From Cupriavidus taiwanensis (GTDB taxonomy: Bacteria; Pseudomonadota; Gammaproteobacteria; Burkholderiales; Burkholderiaceae): a stretch of 64,000 nucleotides of DNA. The stretch spans positions 932,574 through 996,573 of the forward strand of contig NZ_LT976854.1 in NCBI RefSeq assembly GCF_900249755.1. The letters are read 5' to 3'. The position numbers and the translations under genes are program-made. The notes under the pieces were generated by a model, which saw nothing but the letters and a program-made list of their open reading frames with translations, made no database searches and was not told the DNA's origin. Positions within the stretch are counted from its first letter, which is position 1; each line of letters opens with the position of its first letter. Shown in pieces: positions 51,321 to 59,656 of this stretch.

Positions 51321-51692
51321 ATGACGCTGCGCTATCTCACAATCGGCCTGGCCGCCGCCTGTGCCTTTGGCACGCTGCACGCCCAGACCGCTGGCAAGGC
51401 TGACCAATTCAATCCGTACACCGACGGTGCCAAGCAGGACAAGTTCAATCCCTACACCGACGGCGCCAAGCAGGACAAGTTCAGCCCGTACACCGACGGC
51501 GCGAAAAGCGACAACGTGACCGCGCTGAACCCGGGCGCCAGGCCCGACCAGATGGAACCGATCCAGGGCGGGGCGCAGAAGTCGTTCGACTCGTTCAGCC
51601 AGGGCGGCATGAACAGCGGCAAGTTCGATCCCTATTCCGAAGGCGCCAAGAGCGGCAAGTTCGATCCCTACAGCGAAGGCGCCAAAAAGTAA
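51321..51692 (+). CDS. Exported protein made of eight 12-residue repeats
   Basis: A 123-residue protein with a signal peptide (MTLRYLTIGLAAACAFGTLHAQ). From residue 28 to the end it is exactly eight consecutive 12-residue units (bases 51402-51689). The first three follow DKFNPYTDGAKQ, units 4-6 are diverged but keep a glycine at the same place (PGA, GGA, GGM), and the last two read GKFDPYSEGAKS/K. It should be periplasmic or surface-exposed. The repeat, with an acidic or hydroxyl residue before GAK, could bind cations or repeat as short beta turns (inference). An AGGAG site precedes the ATG. I do not recognise a named family. Confidence 0.85.
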   Translation: MTLRYLTIGLAAACAFGTLHAQTAGKADQFNPYTDGAKQDKFNPYTDGAKQDKFSPYTDGAKSDNVTALNPGARPDQMEPIQGGAQKSFDSFSQGGMNSGKFDPYSEGAKSGKFDPYSEGAKK

Positions 51693-52020
51693 CAGTGTAT
51701 TAAACGGGCCGGGCATGTTCCGGCCTGGCTCGGGGAGCGGTCGCGGCCGCCGGGGGTCGCCGCGACGGCCGACGCTTGCGCGGATGTGACCCCGTCGCCC
51801 GCAAAGCCACGCGTGGTGCGGCTTTCGGGCTACCTCGCCAACATTTTGTTTCAAACCTTGCGTGATCGAAACGTGACTTTTGCGTCTCGAATTGCTATGG
51901 TTTATTGCGCATCGCAACAAACCGGACACGGTGCCCCGCGGGCAGCTTGCCCCGCGTCAGGGCCTCGCCACTCGGCGCCGGGCTCATCTCTTGCCGTGTC
52001 CTTCTTCGTTCAGGCCGCCG
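51693..52020 (+). other. Intergenic region upstream of opgG
   Basis: No gene is visible in these 328 bases. The left part is very GC-rich. About 51840-51915 is AT-richer and contains the candidate opgGH promoter at 51873-51901. A 115-base GC-rich leader precedes the opgG start. Confidence 0.5.
51873..51901 (+). promoter_or_regulatory. Candidate opgGH promoter
   Basis: GTGACT and TATGGT with a 17-base spacer lie in the only AT-rich part of the region before opgG; each matches consensus at 4 of 6 positions. A start near 51908 would give a leader of about 110 bases. Confidence 0.35.
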
Positions 52021-53658
52021 ATGCCGGCCGCTCCGATTCAACCGCTCACCCTGGCATACATGTCACAGATCGCCGCGCCACGCATAGCCCAACCGTTTAC
52101 CTTGCCCGCTGCCGGGCCGGGTGCCCGTCGCCGCGCAGCGCGGGCCGGCGCACGGATCGCGGCCTGGCTCGGCGGCGGGGCGCTGGCGTTGTGCGCGATG
52201 GCGGCCCATGCATTCGACTTCGACACCGTCGCGGCACGCGCGCGCCAGCTGGCGGCTTCGCCTTACAAGGCGCCCGCGCAGAACCTGCCGCGCGAGTTGC
52301 GCGAACTGACCTACGAACGCTACCGCGAGATCGAGTACAAGCCCGAGCGCTTCGCCTGGCGCGGCACGCGTTCGCCGTTCGAGCTGTCGTTCTTCCACGA
52401 GGGCATGGTGTTCGACCAGCCCGTGCGCATCCATGAAGTGGTGGGCAACAGCGTGCGGGAATTCCGCTTCGACCCCTCCGCGTTCAACTACGGCCCGCAC
52501 AAGGTCGATGCCGCCAAGCTGAAGGGGCTGGGCTACGCCGGCTTCCGCATCCTGTATCCGCTGAACCAGAGCAAGCGCAAGGACGAGCTGGCCTCGTTCC
52601 TTGGCGCCAGCTACTTCCGCGCGCTCGGCAAGGACCAGTGGTACGGGCTCTCGGCCCGCGGCCTCGCGGTGGATACCGCGCTCAACTCCGGCGAGGAATT
52701 CCCGCGCTTCGTCGAATACTGGATCGAACGCCCGGGCGCCAACGCCAAGGAAATCACCATCTATGCGCTGATGGATTCGCGCCGCATGAGCGGGGCGTAC
52801 CGTTTCACCATCAAGCCCGGCGCGGAGACCGCGATGGAGGTCAAGTCGCGCCTCTACCTGCGCGAGAACGTGACCAAGCTTGGCCTCGCGCCGCTGACCA
52901 GCATGTACTTGTACGGCGAGAACCAGCCGTCGCCCGCGCAGGATTTCCGCCCGGAGGTGCATGACTCGGACGGCCTGTCGATCCACCTCGGCACCGGCGA
53001 ATGGGTCTGGCGTCCGCTGGTCAATCCCAAGCGGCTGCTGGTGACGTCGTTCGCCGCGACCAATCCGCAGGGGTTCGGGCTGATGCAGCGCGACCGCAGC
53101 TTCAACAGCTACCAGGAGATCGGCGCGTGGTATGAGCGCCGGCCCAGCGGCTGGGTGCAGCCGCGCGGCAACTGGGGCTCGGGCCGGGTGGAGCTGGTGC
53201 AGATCCCGACGCCGGACGAGACCAACGACAACATCGTGGCGTACTGGGTGCCGGACAACCCGCCCAAGCCCAAGCAAGCCTTCGACTACGAGTACCGCCT
53301 GCTGTGGCAGAAGGACGGCGAGCAGGAGCCGCCGCTGTCGTGGGTGACCCAGACCCGGCTGGGCCAGGGCCAGACCCGCAGCAAGGAGGACACGAGCTTT
53401 TCGCTGGTGGTGGACTTCGAAGGCCCGGCCTTCCGCAGGCTGCCGGCGGACGTGCGCATCGACCCGGTGGTTTCGGCCGATGCCAACGGCGAGCTATTGA
53501 AGACGTCGGTGCAGCGCAATGACGCGACCGGCGGCTGGCGCATGACCATGCTGATGCGCCGCAAGGACGAAACCAAGCCGGTAGAGTTGCGCGGCTATCT
53601 TCGCAACGGCAATACAACCCTGTCCGAGACGTGGAGCTACATCTTACCCCCCGCCTAA
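52021..53658 (+). CDS. opgG: Periplasmic glucan biosynthesis protein OpgG
   Basis: A 545-residue exported protein of MdoG/OpgG type. The signal segment is AGARIAAWLGGGALALCAMAAHA, then FDFDTVAARARQLAASPYKAP near residue 60, FELSFFHEGMVFDQPVRIHEV, AAKLKGLGYAGFRILYPLN, FLGASYFRALGKDQWYGLSARGLAVDT near 196, and a C-terminal immunoglobulin-like domain. OpgG works in the periplasm with OpgH to make osmoregulated periplasmic glucans. The n-region before the signal core is long; the in-frame ATG at 52060 would shorten it. It overlaps the opgH start by 28 bases, so the two are coupled. Confidence 0.93.
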   Translation: MPAAPIQPLTLAYMSQIAAPRIAQPFTLPAAGPGARRRAARAGARIAAWLGGGALALCAMAAHAFDFDTVAARARQLAASPYKAPAQNLPRELRELTYERYREIEYKPERFAWRGTRSPFELSFFHEGMVFDQPVRIHEVVGNSVREFRFDPSAFNYGPHKVDAAKLKGLGYAGFRILYPLNQSKRKDELASFLGASYFRALGKDQWYGLSARGLAVDTALNSGEEFPRFVEYWIERPGANAKEITIYALMDSRRMSGAYRFTIKPGAETAMEVKSRLYLRENVTKLGLAPLTSMYLYGENQPSPAQDFRPEVHDSDGLSIHLGTGEWVWRPLVNPKRLLVTSFAATNPQGFGLMQRDRSFNSYQEIGAWYERRPSGWVQPRGNWGSGRVELVQIPTPDETNDNIVAYWVPDNPPKPKQAFDYEYRLLWQKDGEQEPPLSWVTQTRLGQGQTRSKEDTSFSLVVDFEGPAFRRLPADVRIDPVVSADANGELLKTSVQRNDATGGWRMTMLMRRKDETKPVELRGYLRNGNTTLSETWSYILPPA

Positions 53659-56258
53659 AGCAGCGACCGGCCCAGGCGGCGGCATGCGAGCGCTATCTCG
53701 ACCGCCTGCCGGTATCGCCTGAAGCGCGCAGCGAACTGCTGGCCGATAGCGCCGGCATGACTGCCGCCGCGGCGGCACCGCACACGCCGCTGGCTTCCGT
53801 GACGCCGGTGATCCCGGTCACGACCGACGGCCGCGACGCGCAGGAGGCCATCACGCGCCTGCAGTCGCGCCTGGCCGGCAAGGACACGCCGCCGGCATAC
53901 GGCAGCAGCGCCTACGCCTCGGTGCAGCGGCGCTTTACCATGGCTTACGGCAATCCGCAGGTTGGCGGCGCGCCGCTGCTGCGGCGGCGCGAGGACGGCA
54001 CCGTGAAGGTGGATACCGGCCCCGCGCCCGAGCGCAGCTCGATGGTGCCGCGCCAGTGGCCGCCGCATATCGTCACCGGCTGGCTGCGCAACACGTGGCG
54101 GCGCATGCTCGGCCGCCCGCCGGTGCCCGAGTCCTGGGACACCCTGCACGACGGTCCCGACGCCGAAGGCACATGGCATCCCGCCGGCTCGCACCGGCGC
54201 TGGGTGCTGCTGGCACTGGTCGCCGTCCAGACCGTGCTGGCCACGTACTTCATGACCAACGTGCTGCCGTACCACGGTGCCGATCCGCTCGAGATCGCCA
54301 TCCTGGTGCTGTTCGCGATCCTGTTCTCGTGGGTGTCGGCCGGCTTCTGGACCGCGATGATGGGCTTCCTGGTGCTGGCCAAGGGCGGCGACAAGCATCT
54401 GATCTCGCGCTCGGCGGTGCCGGACCGGCCCGACGCGCCGATCGCCCCAGAGGCCCGCACCGCGATCATCATGCCGATCTGCAATGAAGACGTGACCCGC
54501 GTCTTCGCGGGCTTGCGCGCCACCTACGAATCGCTGGCACGCACGCCGCACCTGTCCAATTTCGACTTCATCGTGCTGTCGGACAGCGGCAATCCGGACC
54601 TGCGCACCGCAGAGCACGATGCCTGGATGGAACTGTGCCGCGCCGTCGGCGGCTTCGGCCGCATCTTCTATCGCTGGCGCCGCCACCGCGTGAAGCGCAA
54701 GACCGGCAACGTCGCCGACTTCTGCCGCCGCTGGGGCAGCAAGTACCGCTACATGGTGGTGCTCGACGCCGACAGCGTGATGAGCGGCGACTGCCTGGCC
54801 ACTCTCGTGCGGCTGATGGAAGCCAACCCCGGCGCCGGCATCATCCAGACCGCGCCGCTGGCGGTGGGCCGCGAAACGCTGTATGCGCGCGTGCAGCAGT
54901 TCGCCACCCGCGTGTACGGGCCGCTGTTCACCGCCGGTCTGCACTACTGGCAGCTGGGCGAGTCGCACTACTGGGGCCACAACGCCATCATCCGCGTCAA
55001 GCCGTTCATCGAACACTGCGCGCTGGCGCCGCTGCCCGGCCGCGGTCCGCTGTCGGGCGAGATCCTGTCGCATGACTTCGTCGAGGCCGCGCTGATGCGG
55101 CGCGCCGGCTGGGGCGTCTGGATTGCCTACGACCTGGAAGGATCGTACGAGGAACTGCCGCCCAACCTGCTCGACGAGGTCAAGCGCGACCGCCGCTGGT
55201 GCCAGGGCAATCTGATGAACTTCCGGCTGTGGCTGAAGCAGGGCTTCCACGTGGTGCACCGCGCGGTGTTCCTGACCGGGATCATGGCGTACCTGTCGGC
55301 GCCGCTGTGGCTGCTGTTCCTGCTGCTGTCCACGGCGATGCTGGCCAAGCACGCGCTGGTGCCGCCGGAGTACTTTACGCAGCAATACCAGCTGTTCCCG
55401 ACCTGGCCCGAATGGCATCCGGAAAAGGCGCTGGCGCTGTTCTCGGCCACGGCCACGCTGCTGTTCCTGCCCAAGCTCGCCAGCGTGGCGCTGCTGATGA
55501 AGCAGGCGCGGCGCTACGGCGGCGCGGTGCAGCTGTTTGCCAGCATGCTGATCGAAGTGCTGCTGTCCGCGCTGCTGGCGCCGACGCGCATGCTGTTCCA
55601 TACCAAGTTCGTGGTCGCGGCGTACAGCGGCTGGGGCATCTCGTGGAAATCGCCGCCGCGTGAAGATGCCGAGACCACCTGGGGCGAAGCGTTCCGCCGC
55701 CACGGCTGGCATACCGCGCTGGGGCTGGCGTGGGGCGGGCTGGTGTACTGGCTGAACCCGTCCTATGTGCTGTGGCTGCTGCCGATCGTCGGTTCGCTGG
55801 CGCTGTCGATCCCGCTGTCGGTGATGCTGTCGCGGGTGTCGCTGGGGCGCGCTTCGCGCAACGCGGGGCTGTTCATGATCCCGGAGGAAACGCTGGTGCC
55901 GCGCGAGATCGTCGAAACGCAGCAGCATGTCGAGAACGCCGCCGAAACGCCGAACTTCGTCGACGCCGTGGTAGACCCGGTCACCAATGCGCTGATGTGC
56001 GCCACCGCGACGCCGCGCGTGGTGCAGCCGGAATCGGCGCGCAAGCGCCACGAAAGCCTGGTCGAGCATGCGCTGACGCACGGGCCGCGCGCACTTACGC
56101 CGGCGCAGAAGCACGTGCTGCTGGGCAATCCGATCGCGCTGGCGCGCCTGCATGAACTGGTGTGGGGCTCGCCGCTGGCCGACGCCGGCTGGAAGGACAC
56201 GCGCGTGCTGGTACGGCGCGCCGCCAACGTGGTGCCGCTGCGCCCGCGCGCTGCATGA
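53631..56258 (+). CDS. opgH: Glucans biosynthesis glucosyltransferase OpgH
   Basis: An 875-residue processive GT2 membrane enzyme. Two membrane segments lie near residues 195-255. The cytoplasmic catalytic domain has PICNEDVTRVFAGLRATYESL, the DxD motif LDADSVMSG near 380, SHDFVEAALMRRAGWGVW and the DRRWCQGNL (QxxRW-type) motif near 520. Further membrane helices follow from about 545. It makes the beta-1,2-linked glucan backbone from UDP-glucose and exports it to OpgG. The start is GTG, inside the end of opgG; an ATG 42 codons later is the main alternative. The stop codon is the first three bases of a 14-base tandem repeat. Confidence 0.93.
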   Translation: MELHLTPRLKQRPAQAAACERYLDRLPVSPEARSELLADSAGMTAAAAAPHTPLASVTPVIPVTTDGRDAQEAITRLQSRLAGKDTPPAYGSSAYASVQRRFTMAYGNPQVGGAPLLRRREDGTVKVDTGPAPERSSMVPRQWPPHIVTGWLRNTWRRMLGRPPVPESWDTLHDGPDAEGTWHPAGSHRRWVLLALVAVQTVLATYFMTNVLPYHGADPLEIAILVLFAILFSWVSAGFWTAMMGFLVLAKGGDKHLISRSAVPDRPDAPIAPEARTAIIMPICNEDVTRVFAGLRATYESLARTPHLSNFDFIVLSDSGNPDLRTAEHDAWMELCRAVGGFGRIFYRWRRHRVKRKTGNVADFCRRWGSKYRYMVVLDADSVMSGDCLATLVRLMEANPGAGIIQTAPLAVGRETLYARVQQFATRVYGPLFTAGLHYWQLGESHYWGHNAIIRVKPFIEHCALAPLPGRGPLSGEILSHDFVEAALMRRAGWGVWIAYDLEGSYEELPPNLLDEVKRDRRWCQGNLMNFRLWLKQGFHVVHRAVFLTGIMAYLSAPLWLLFLLLSTAMLAKHALVPPEYFTQQYQLFPTWPEWHPEKALALFSATATLLFLPKLASVALLMKQARRYGGAVQLFASMLIEVLLSALLAPTRMLFHTKFVVAAYSGWGISWKSPPREDAETTWGEAFRRHGWHTALGLAWGGLVYWLNPSYVLWLLPIVGSLALSIPLSVMLSRVSLGRASRNAGLFMIPEETLVPREIVETQQHVENAAETPNFVDAVVDPVTNALMCATATPRVVQPESARKRHESLVEHALTHGPRALTPAQKHVLLGNPIALARLHELVWGSPLADAGWKDTRVLVRRAANVVPLRPRAA

Positions 56259-56311
56259 AACGCGCTGCATGAAACGCGTTGCCTGAAACGCGTTGCCTGA
56301 AACGCGTTGAC
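56256..56311. repeat. Four tandem 14-base repeats at the opgH stop codon
   Basis: The unit TGAAACGCGTTGCC occurs four times head-to-tail at 56256-56311, with single-base changes in the first and last copies. The first TGA is the opgH stop. Slippage here would lengthen or shorten only the untranslated tail. Confidence 0.8.
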
Positions 56312-56318
56312 TTGAAAG

Positions 56319-56348
56319 AAGAACGGCCCGCATCAGCGGGCCGTTCTT
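56319..56348. terminator. Bidirectional intrinsic terminator between opgH and the leftward exported-protein gene
   Basis: A 13-base perfect stem (56319-56331 with 56336-56348) closes a 4-base loop ATCA. It starts AAGAACGG and ends CCGTTCTT, so each strand offers a short A/T tail. It separates two convergent genes. Confidence 0.8.
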
Positions 56349-56367
56349 GTTGGCACTGGCGCGTGAC

Positions 56368-56955
56368 TCAGCGCAGCGCCGCGCTGCAGATCGGGCCGTT
56401 GATATAGACGTCGCCGATGCGGCGCTCGCCGCGGTCCTTGCGGGTCATGTAGCGGAACAACATGCTGACGCCCAGCTTGGTCAGGATCTCGACATCGCGG
56501 TTCGCGCAGATATTGCGCTGCAGCGGCGCGGCGTAGTTGACCTCGAAGCTGGCCAGGTCCAGCATCGGCCCGCGATAGTTGGTCAGTTCCAGCTGGAACA
56601 ATACGTGTTTGCCCGGAACCGACTGGCAGCGGCGCAGGCGGGTCTCGGCATCGATCTCGATCGGCAGGGCGTCGTTGAGCTGCCGGCAGGCGCGCGCCAG
56701 CACGTTGTCGGGGCGGGTGGCGTTGCGCAGCAGTTCGGGCACGCCGGCGGCGCCGGTGTTCTGGCCGGTGGCCGCACCCTTGAGCATGCGCGCTACCGGG
56801 TCGGCGTCATCGGCCGCGGGAACCAGCAACGGCACGCTGGCATTGCGCACCTGCGCCGGCGCCGCCCTGGCCATCAGCGGCAGCGGCAGCAGCAGCACGG
56901 CCGCGAGAGCGGCGGTGCCTAGCGAAGCGGAAAGCGGCGTTTGTCGTATTCTCAT
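56368..56955 (-). CDS. Exported protein of unknown function
   Basis: A 195-residue protein with a signal peptide (LGTAALAAVLLLPLPLMARAAPA). The mature part contains cysteines at ACRQLND, RRCQSVP, NICANRD and the C-terminal PICSAALR, which could form two disulphides. A beta-rich core reads HVLFQLELTNYRGPMLD, then DVEILTKLGVSMLFRYMTRKDRGERRIGDVYI. I do not recognise the family. It is a single gene, convergent with opgH and divergent from the Bcr/CflA exporter. ATG at 56955 is the only sensible start before the signal peptide. Confidence 0.75.
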   Translation of the reverse strand: MRIRQTPLSASLGTAALAAVLLLPLPLMARAAPAQVRNASVPLLVPAADDADPVARMLKGAATGQNTGAAGVPELLRNATRPDNVLARACRQLNDALPIEIDAETRLRRCQSVPGKHVLFQLELTNYRGPMLDLASFEVNYAAPLQRNICANRDVEILTKLGVSMLFRYMTRKDRGERRIGDVYINGPICSAALR

Positions 56956-57343
56956 GCAGGCTAATGTTGCGGGGACCTGTACTATCGTCCCTCTCTGCGA
57001 GGCCGACGGCGAGTCTTACGCCGACAGGCTGGCATTGTACCCTCCACCCCGGCGCGCATGAAAGCCGCGCTCCGCAAGCGTGGTCGCGTTGCCGCCGTGC
57101 AAGGTCCTTGAACACCAGGGCCTGACATCACTATTCACCAATCCCGCCAGGTTTGCCAGCTCTGCCGGAGCCGACTCCGGCGAACAAATCTGGCAGCCCG
57201 GCTCTTCTGCGCGACTTGCTGCCAGCCAGCTCCGCCGGCTCCGGCTGTATTGGTTATGTTGTGCAACAATTGCGTCTTTCCATGGGCTCCCCGTGCGGTA
57301 CGGCCGCGCAGGGCAGCGCCATTGCCCTCGGATACCGTCCCTC
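56956..57343. other. Divergent intergenic region between the exported-protein gene and the MFS exporter
   Basis: The 388 bases hold no convincing gene. GCCGGAG-N4-CTCCGGC at 57164-57181 is a perfect 7-base dyad, and the stretch 57249-57280 is AT-richer than its surroundings and may carry the exporter promoter. No clear promoter hexamers were fixed. Confidence 0.4.
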
Positions 57344-58567
57344 ATGCCTCACTCTCCAAGCGCCGCCTCGACGCCGCGTTTTCCTGCCTGGCTGCTGATC
57401 TGCGGCTCGCTGATGGCGATCGCGCCGCTGTCGATCGACATGTACCTGCCGAGTTTCCCGACACTGGCGGGCGACCTGGGCGTCGACATCGGCCGGGTCC
57501 AGCTGACGCTGGGCACCTTCCTGGTCGGGTTGGCACTGGGACAGGCCTTCTACGGTCCGTTCAGCGACCGCTTCGGGCGCAAGCCGCCGCTCTATGTCGG
57601 GCTTTGCCTCTACGTGATCGCCGCGGTGGGCTGCGCGCTGGCGCGCAACGTGGAGTCTCTGATGCTGTGGCGCTTCCTGCAGGCACTGGGGGGCTGCGCC
57701 GGCATGGTGATGGCACGGGCGGTGATCCGCGACCGGCTCGAGGCGCATGAATCGGCGCGGGCGTTTTCGTCGCTGATGCTGGTGATGGGCGTTGCGCCGA
57801 TCCTGGCGCCGATCATCGGCGGCGCGGTGCTGACCGTGTCGGGCTGGCGCGCGATCTTCTGGGTGCTGGCGGTGGCCGGCCTGCTGATCCTGCTGCTGGT
57901 CCACCTGCGCATGGAAGAGTCGCTGGACCGCGGCCATGCGGCGCCGCTGCGGCTCGGCACCGTGGCGCGCAGCTATGCGGAACTGCTGCGCGACCGGGAG
58001 TTCCTGGGATACTCGCTGTCGGCAGGCTTCGGCTCGGCGGGCATGTTCGCGTATATCTCGGGTTCACCGTTCGTGCTGATCGAACTGCACGGCATCGCGC
58101 CGTCGCACTATGGCCTGGTGTTCGGGGCCAATGCGGCGGGGCTGATCATGATGTCTCAGCTCAATGCGCGGCTGGTGCGCGGGCGTTCGCTCGACCAGGT
58201 GCTGGGCGCCACGCTGCTGGCGGCGCTTGCCGCGGGAGTGGTGCTGGCGGTGGCCGCGCTGGCGGGGATGGCGGTGCTGCCGGTGCTGCTGGCAGGCTTC
58301 TTCGTGTTTATCGGCGCGCTGGGCTGCGTCTCGCCGAATGCTTCGGCGCTGGCGCTCGCGCACCAGGGGCATCGTGCCGGTACGGCTTCGGCGTTGATGG
58401 GCACGCTGCAGTTTTCGCTCGGCACGCTCGGCGGCGCCGCGGTCAGCGTGTGGCGCGACGGCAGCGCGCTGCCGCTGGGCGTGGTGATGGCGGCGTGCGG
58501 CGCCGGCGCGGTGCTGATGCGCCATTACGGGCGCTCGGGCGCAAGCGCGCGCCCGGTCGCCCGTTAA
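57344..58567 (+). CDS. Bcr/CflA-family multidrug MFS exporter
   Basis: A 407-residue MFS protein with about 12 membrane helices. LSIDMYLPSFPTLAGDLG in helix 1 is the Bcr/CflA/DHA1 signature, and the loop 2-3 motif is GPFSDRFGRKPPLYVGL. GCAGMVMARAVIRDRLEAHESARAFSSLMLVMGVAPILAPIIGG in helices 4-5 contains the antiporter motif. It likely exports drugs or small metabolites by proton exchange. The ATG at 57344 begins just before helix 1; the open frame upstream to 57080 lacks resemblance. It converges with mscS, 20 bases apart. Confidence 0.9.
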   Translation: MPHSPSAASTPRFPAWLLICGSLMAIAPLSIDMYLPSFPTLAGDLGVDIGRVQLTLGTFLVGLALGQAFYGPFSDRFGRKPPLYVGLCLYVIAAVGCALARNVESLMLWRFLQALGGCAGMVMARAVIRDRLEAHESARAFSSLMLVMGVAPILAPIIGGAVLTVSGWRAIFWVLAVAGLLILLLVHLRMEESLDRGHAAPLRLGTVARSYAELLRDREFLGYSLSAGFGSAGMFAYISGSPFVLIELHGIAPSHYGLVFGANAAGLIMMSQLNARLVRGRSLDQVLGATLLAALAAGVVLAVAALAGMAVLPVLLAGFFVFIGALGCVSPNASALALAHQGHRAGTASALMGTLQFSLGTLGGAAVSVWRDGSALPLGVVMAACGAGAVLMRHYGRSGASARPVAR

Positions 58568-58587
58568 AAGCGCCGCGGCGCGGCAGT

Positions 58588-59442
58588 TCAGGCGGCCTGC
58601 TGCGCGGCGGCTTGCTGCGCCGCGGCCTGTTGCACCACCACCATGTGGGCCGGCATCGGCGCGGCGTAGCCGGCCTGGCCGAAGCACTCGCGGATGATGC
58701 GGTTGCTGTCGAAATAGACTTGCCAGTAATGGTCGTTGTGGCAATAGGGCCGCACCGCCAGCACCGGGCCCACCAGCGTGAACTCCAGGATTTCGACGTC
58801 GACCGGCGGCTCGGCCAGCACGTTGGGGATCTCGGCGATGCGGGCCTTCAGCAGCGCGACCGCGTCGGCCACGTCGGTGCTGCCGGCGAGCTGCGCTTTC
58901 AGTTCGACGCGCCGGAACGCATTGGCGGTGAAGTTCTGGATGGTGTCGCTGAAGATCTTGTTGTTGCCGATCACGGTCTGCACATTGTCCGGCGTGTCCA
59001 GCGTGGTCGCGAACAGGCCGATTTCGCGCACCGTCCCGGTCACGCCGCCAATGGTGACGAAGTCGCCCACCTTGAACGGCCGCAGCACCACCAGGAACGC
59101 GCCCGCGGCGAAGTTTGCCATCAGCCCCGACCAGGCCATGCCGATGGCCACGCCGGCCGCGGCGATCAGCGCGGCAAAGGTGGTGGTCTGGATGCCGAAG
59201 AAGCCGAGGATGCCGATCACCAGCACCACGTTCAGCGTCACCGTGACGATGGAACCGACATAGCGCAGCAGCGTGGGATCGACCTTCTGCTTGCCGAGCG
59301 CGTTCTGCACCATGCGCACCACAACGTGGATCAGCCAGCGGCCGACCACCCAGAAGGCGAGGGCCGCCAGGATCTTGACGCCGAATTCGGTGGCGTAGGC
59401 GACCACCAGGGCTTTGAGGTTTTCGAAGGTAGAGGCGTCCAT
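58588..59442 (-). CDS. Small-conductance mechanosensitive channel (MscS family)
   Basis: A 284-residue MscS-type channel. Three membrane helices lie in residues about 20-125, with the pore helix glycine/alanine pattern in AALIAAAGVAIGMAWSGLMANFAAG. The beta domain begins at PFKVGDFVTIGGVTGTVREIGLFAT near 120, then the C-terminal alpha/beta domain, close to E. coli MscS (286 residues). It gates by membrane tension to release solutes on hypo-osmotic shock. The C-terminus ends in three AAQQA-type units, which may have arisen by repeat expansion. It is one gene downstream of amtB in the same direction, 214 bases apart. Confidence 0.93.
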   Translation of the reverse strand: MDASTFENLKALVVAYATEFGVKILAALAFWVVGRWLIHVVVRMVQNALGKQKVDPTLLRYVGSIVTVTLNVVLVIGILGFFGIQTTTFAALIAAAGVAIGMAWSGLMANFAAGAFLVVLRPFKVGDFVTIGGVTGTVREIGLFATTLDTPDNVQTVIGNNKIFSDTIQNFTANAFRRVELKAQLAGSTDVADAVALLKARIAEIPNVLAEPPVDVEILEFTLVGPVLAVRPYCHNDHYWQVYFDSNRIIRECFGQAGYAAPMPAHMVVVQQAAAQQAAAQQAA

Positions 59443-59604
59443 CGGCGTATTCCTTTCATGTTGGTGTAACCGGCCAGCCGCCGACCCAACATCCCCCGAA
59501 CCAGCCGGCTGCGGCGTGCGAACCCCTGCGCGTTGCGCGCAAATATCGGGCAGGGCAATTATTGAGAGGCCGCCTCTGGAAGTGCAAGCAAATAATTGTT
59601 AAGA

Positions 59605-59625
59605 CGAGCCGCGTTGCACGGCTCG
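59605..59625 (-). terminator. Hairpin after amtB
   Basis: CGAGCCG (59605-59611) and CGGCTCG (59619-59625) make a 7-base stem with a 7-base loop, 32 bases after the amtB stop when read leftward. It is followed by an AT-rich stretch but no clean T-run, so it is a moderate intrinsic terminator candidate. Confidence 0.5.
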
Positions 59626-59656
59626 CCCGTTTATATCGGGAATACGCTGGCGGGTA

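Noticed and set aside
51402..51689. Periodic DNA repeat considered as a non-coding satellite
   Set aside because: The 36-base period keeps one reading frame after a good signal peptide and ribosome site, so it is coding.
56256..56311. Considered as a CRISPR-like repeat
   Set aside because: Repeats are 14 bases, directly adjacent without spacers, and no cas genes are near.
53655..56333. 892-codon leftward open frame opposite opgH
   Set aside because: It lies wholly antisense to opgH, is rich in Gln/Arg/His runs, and lacks any family pattern.
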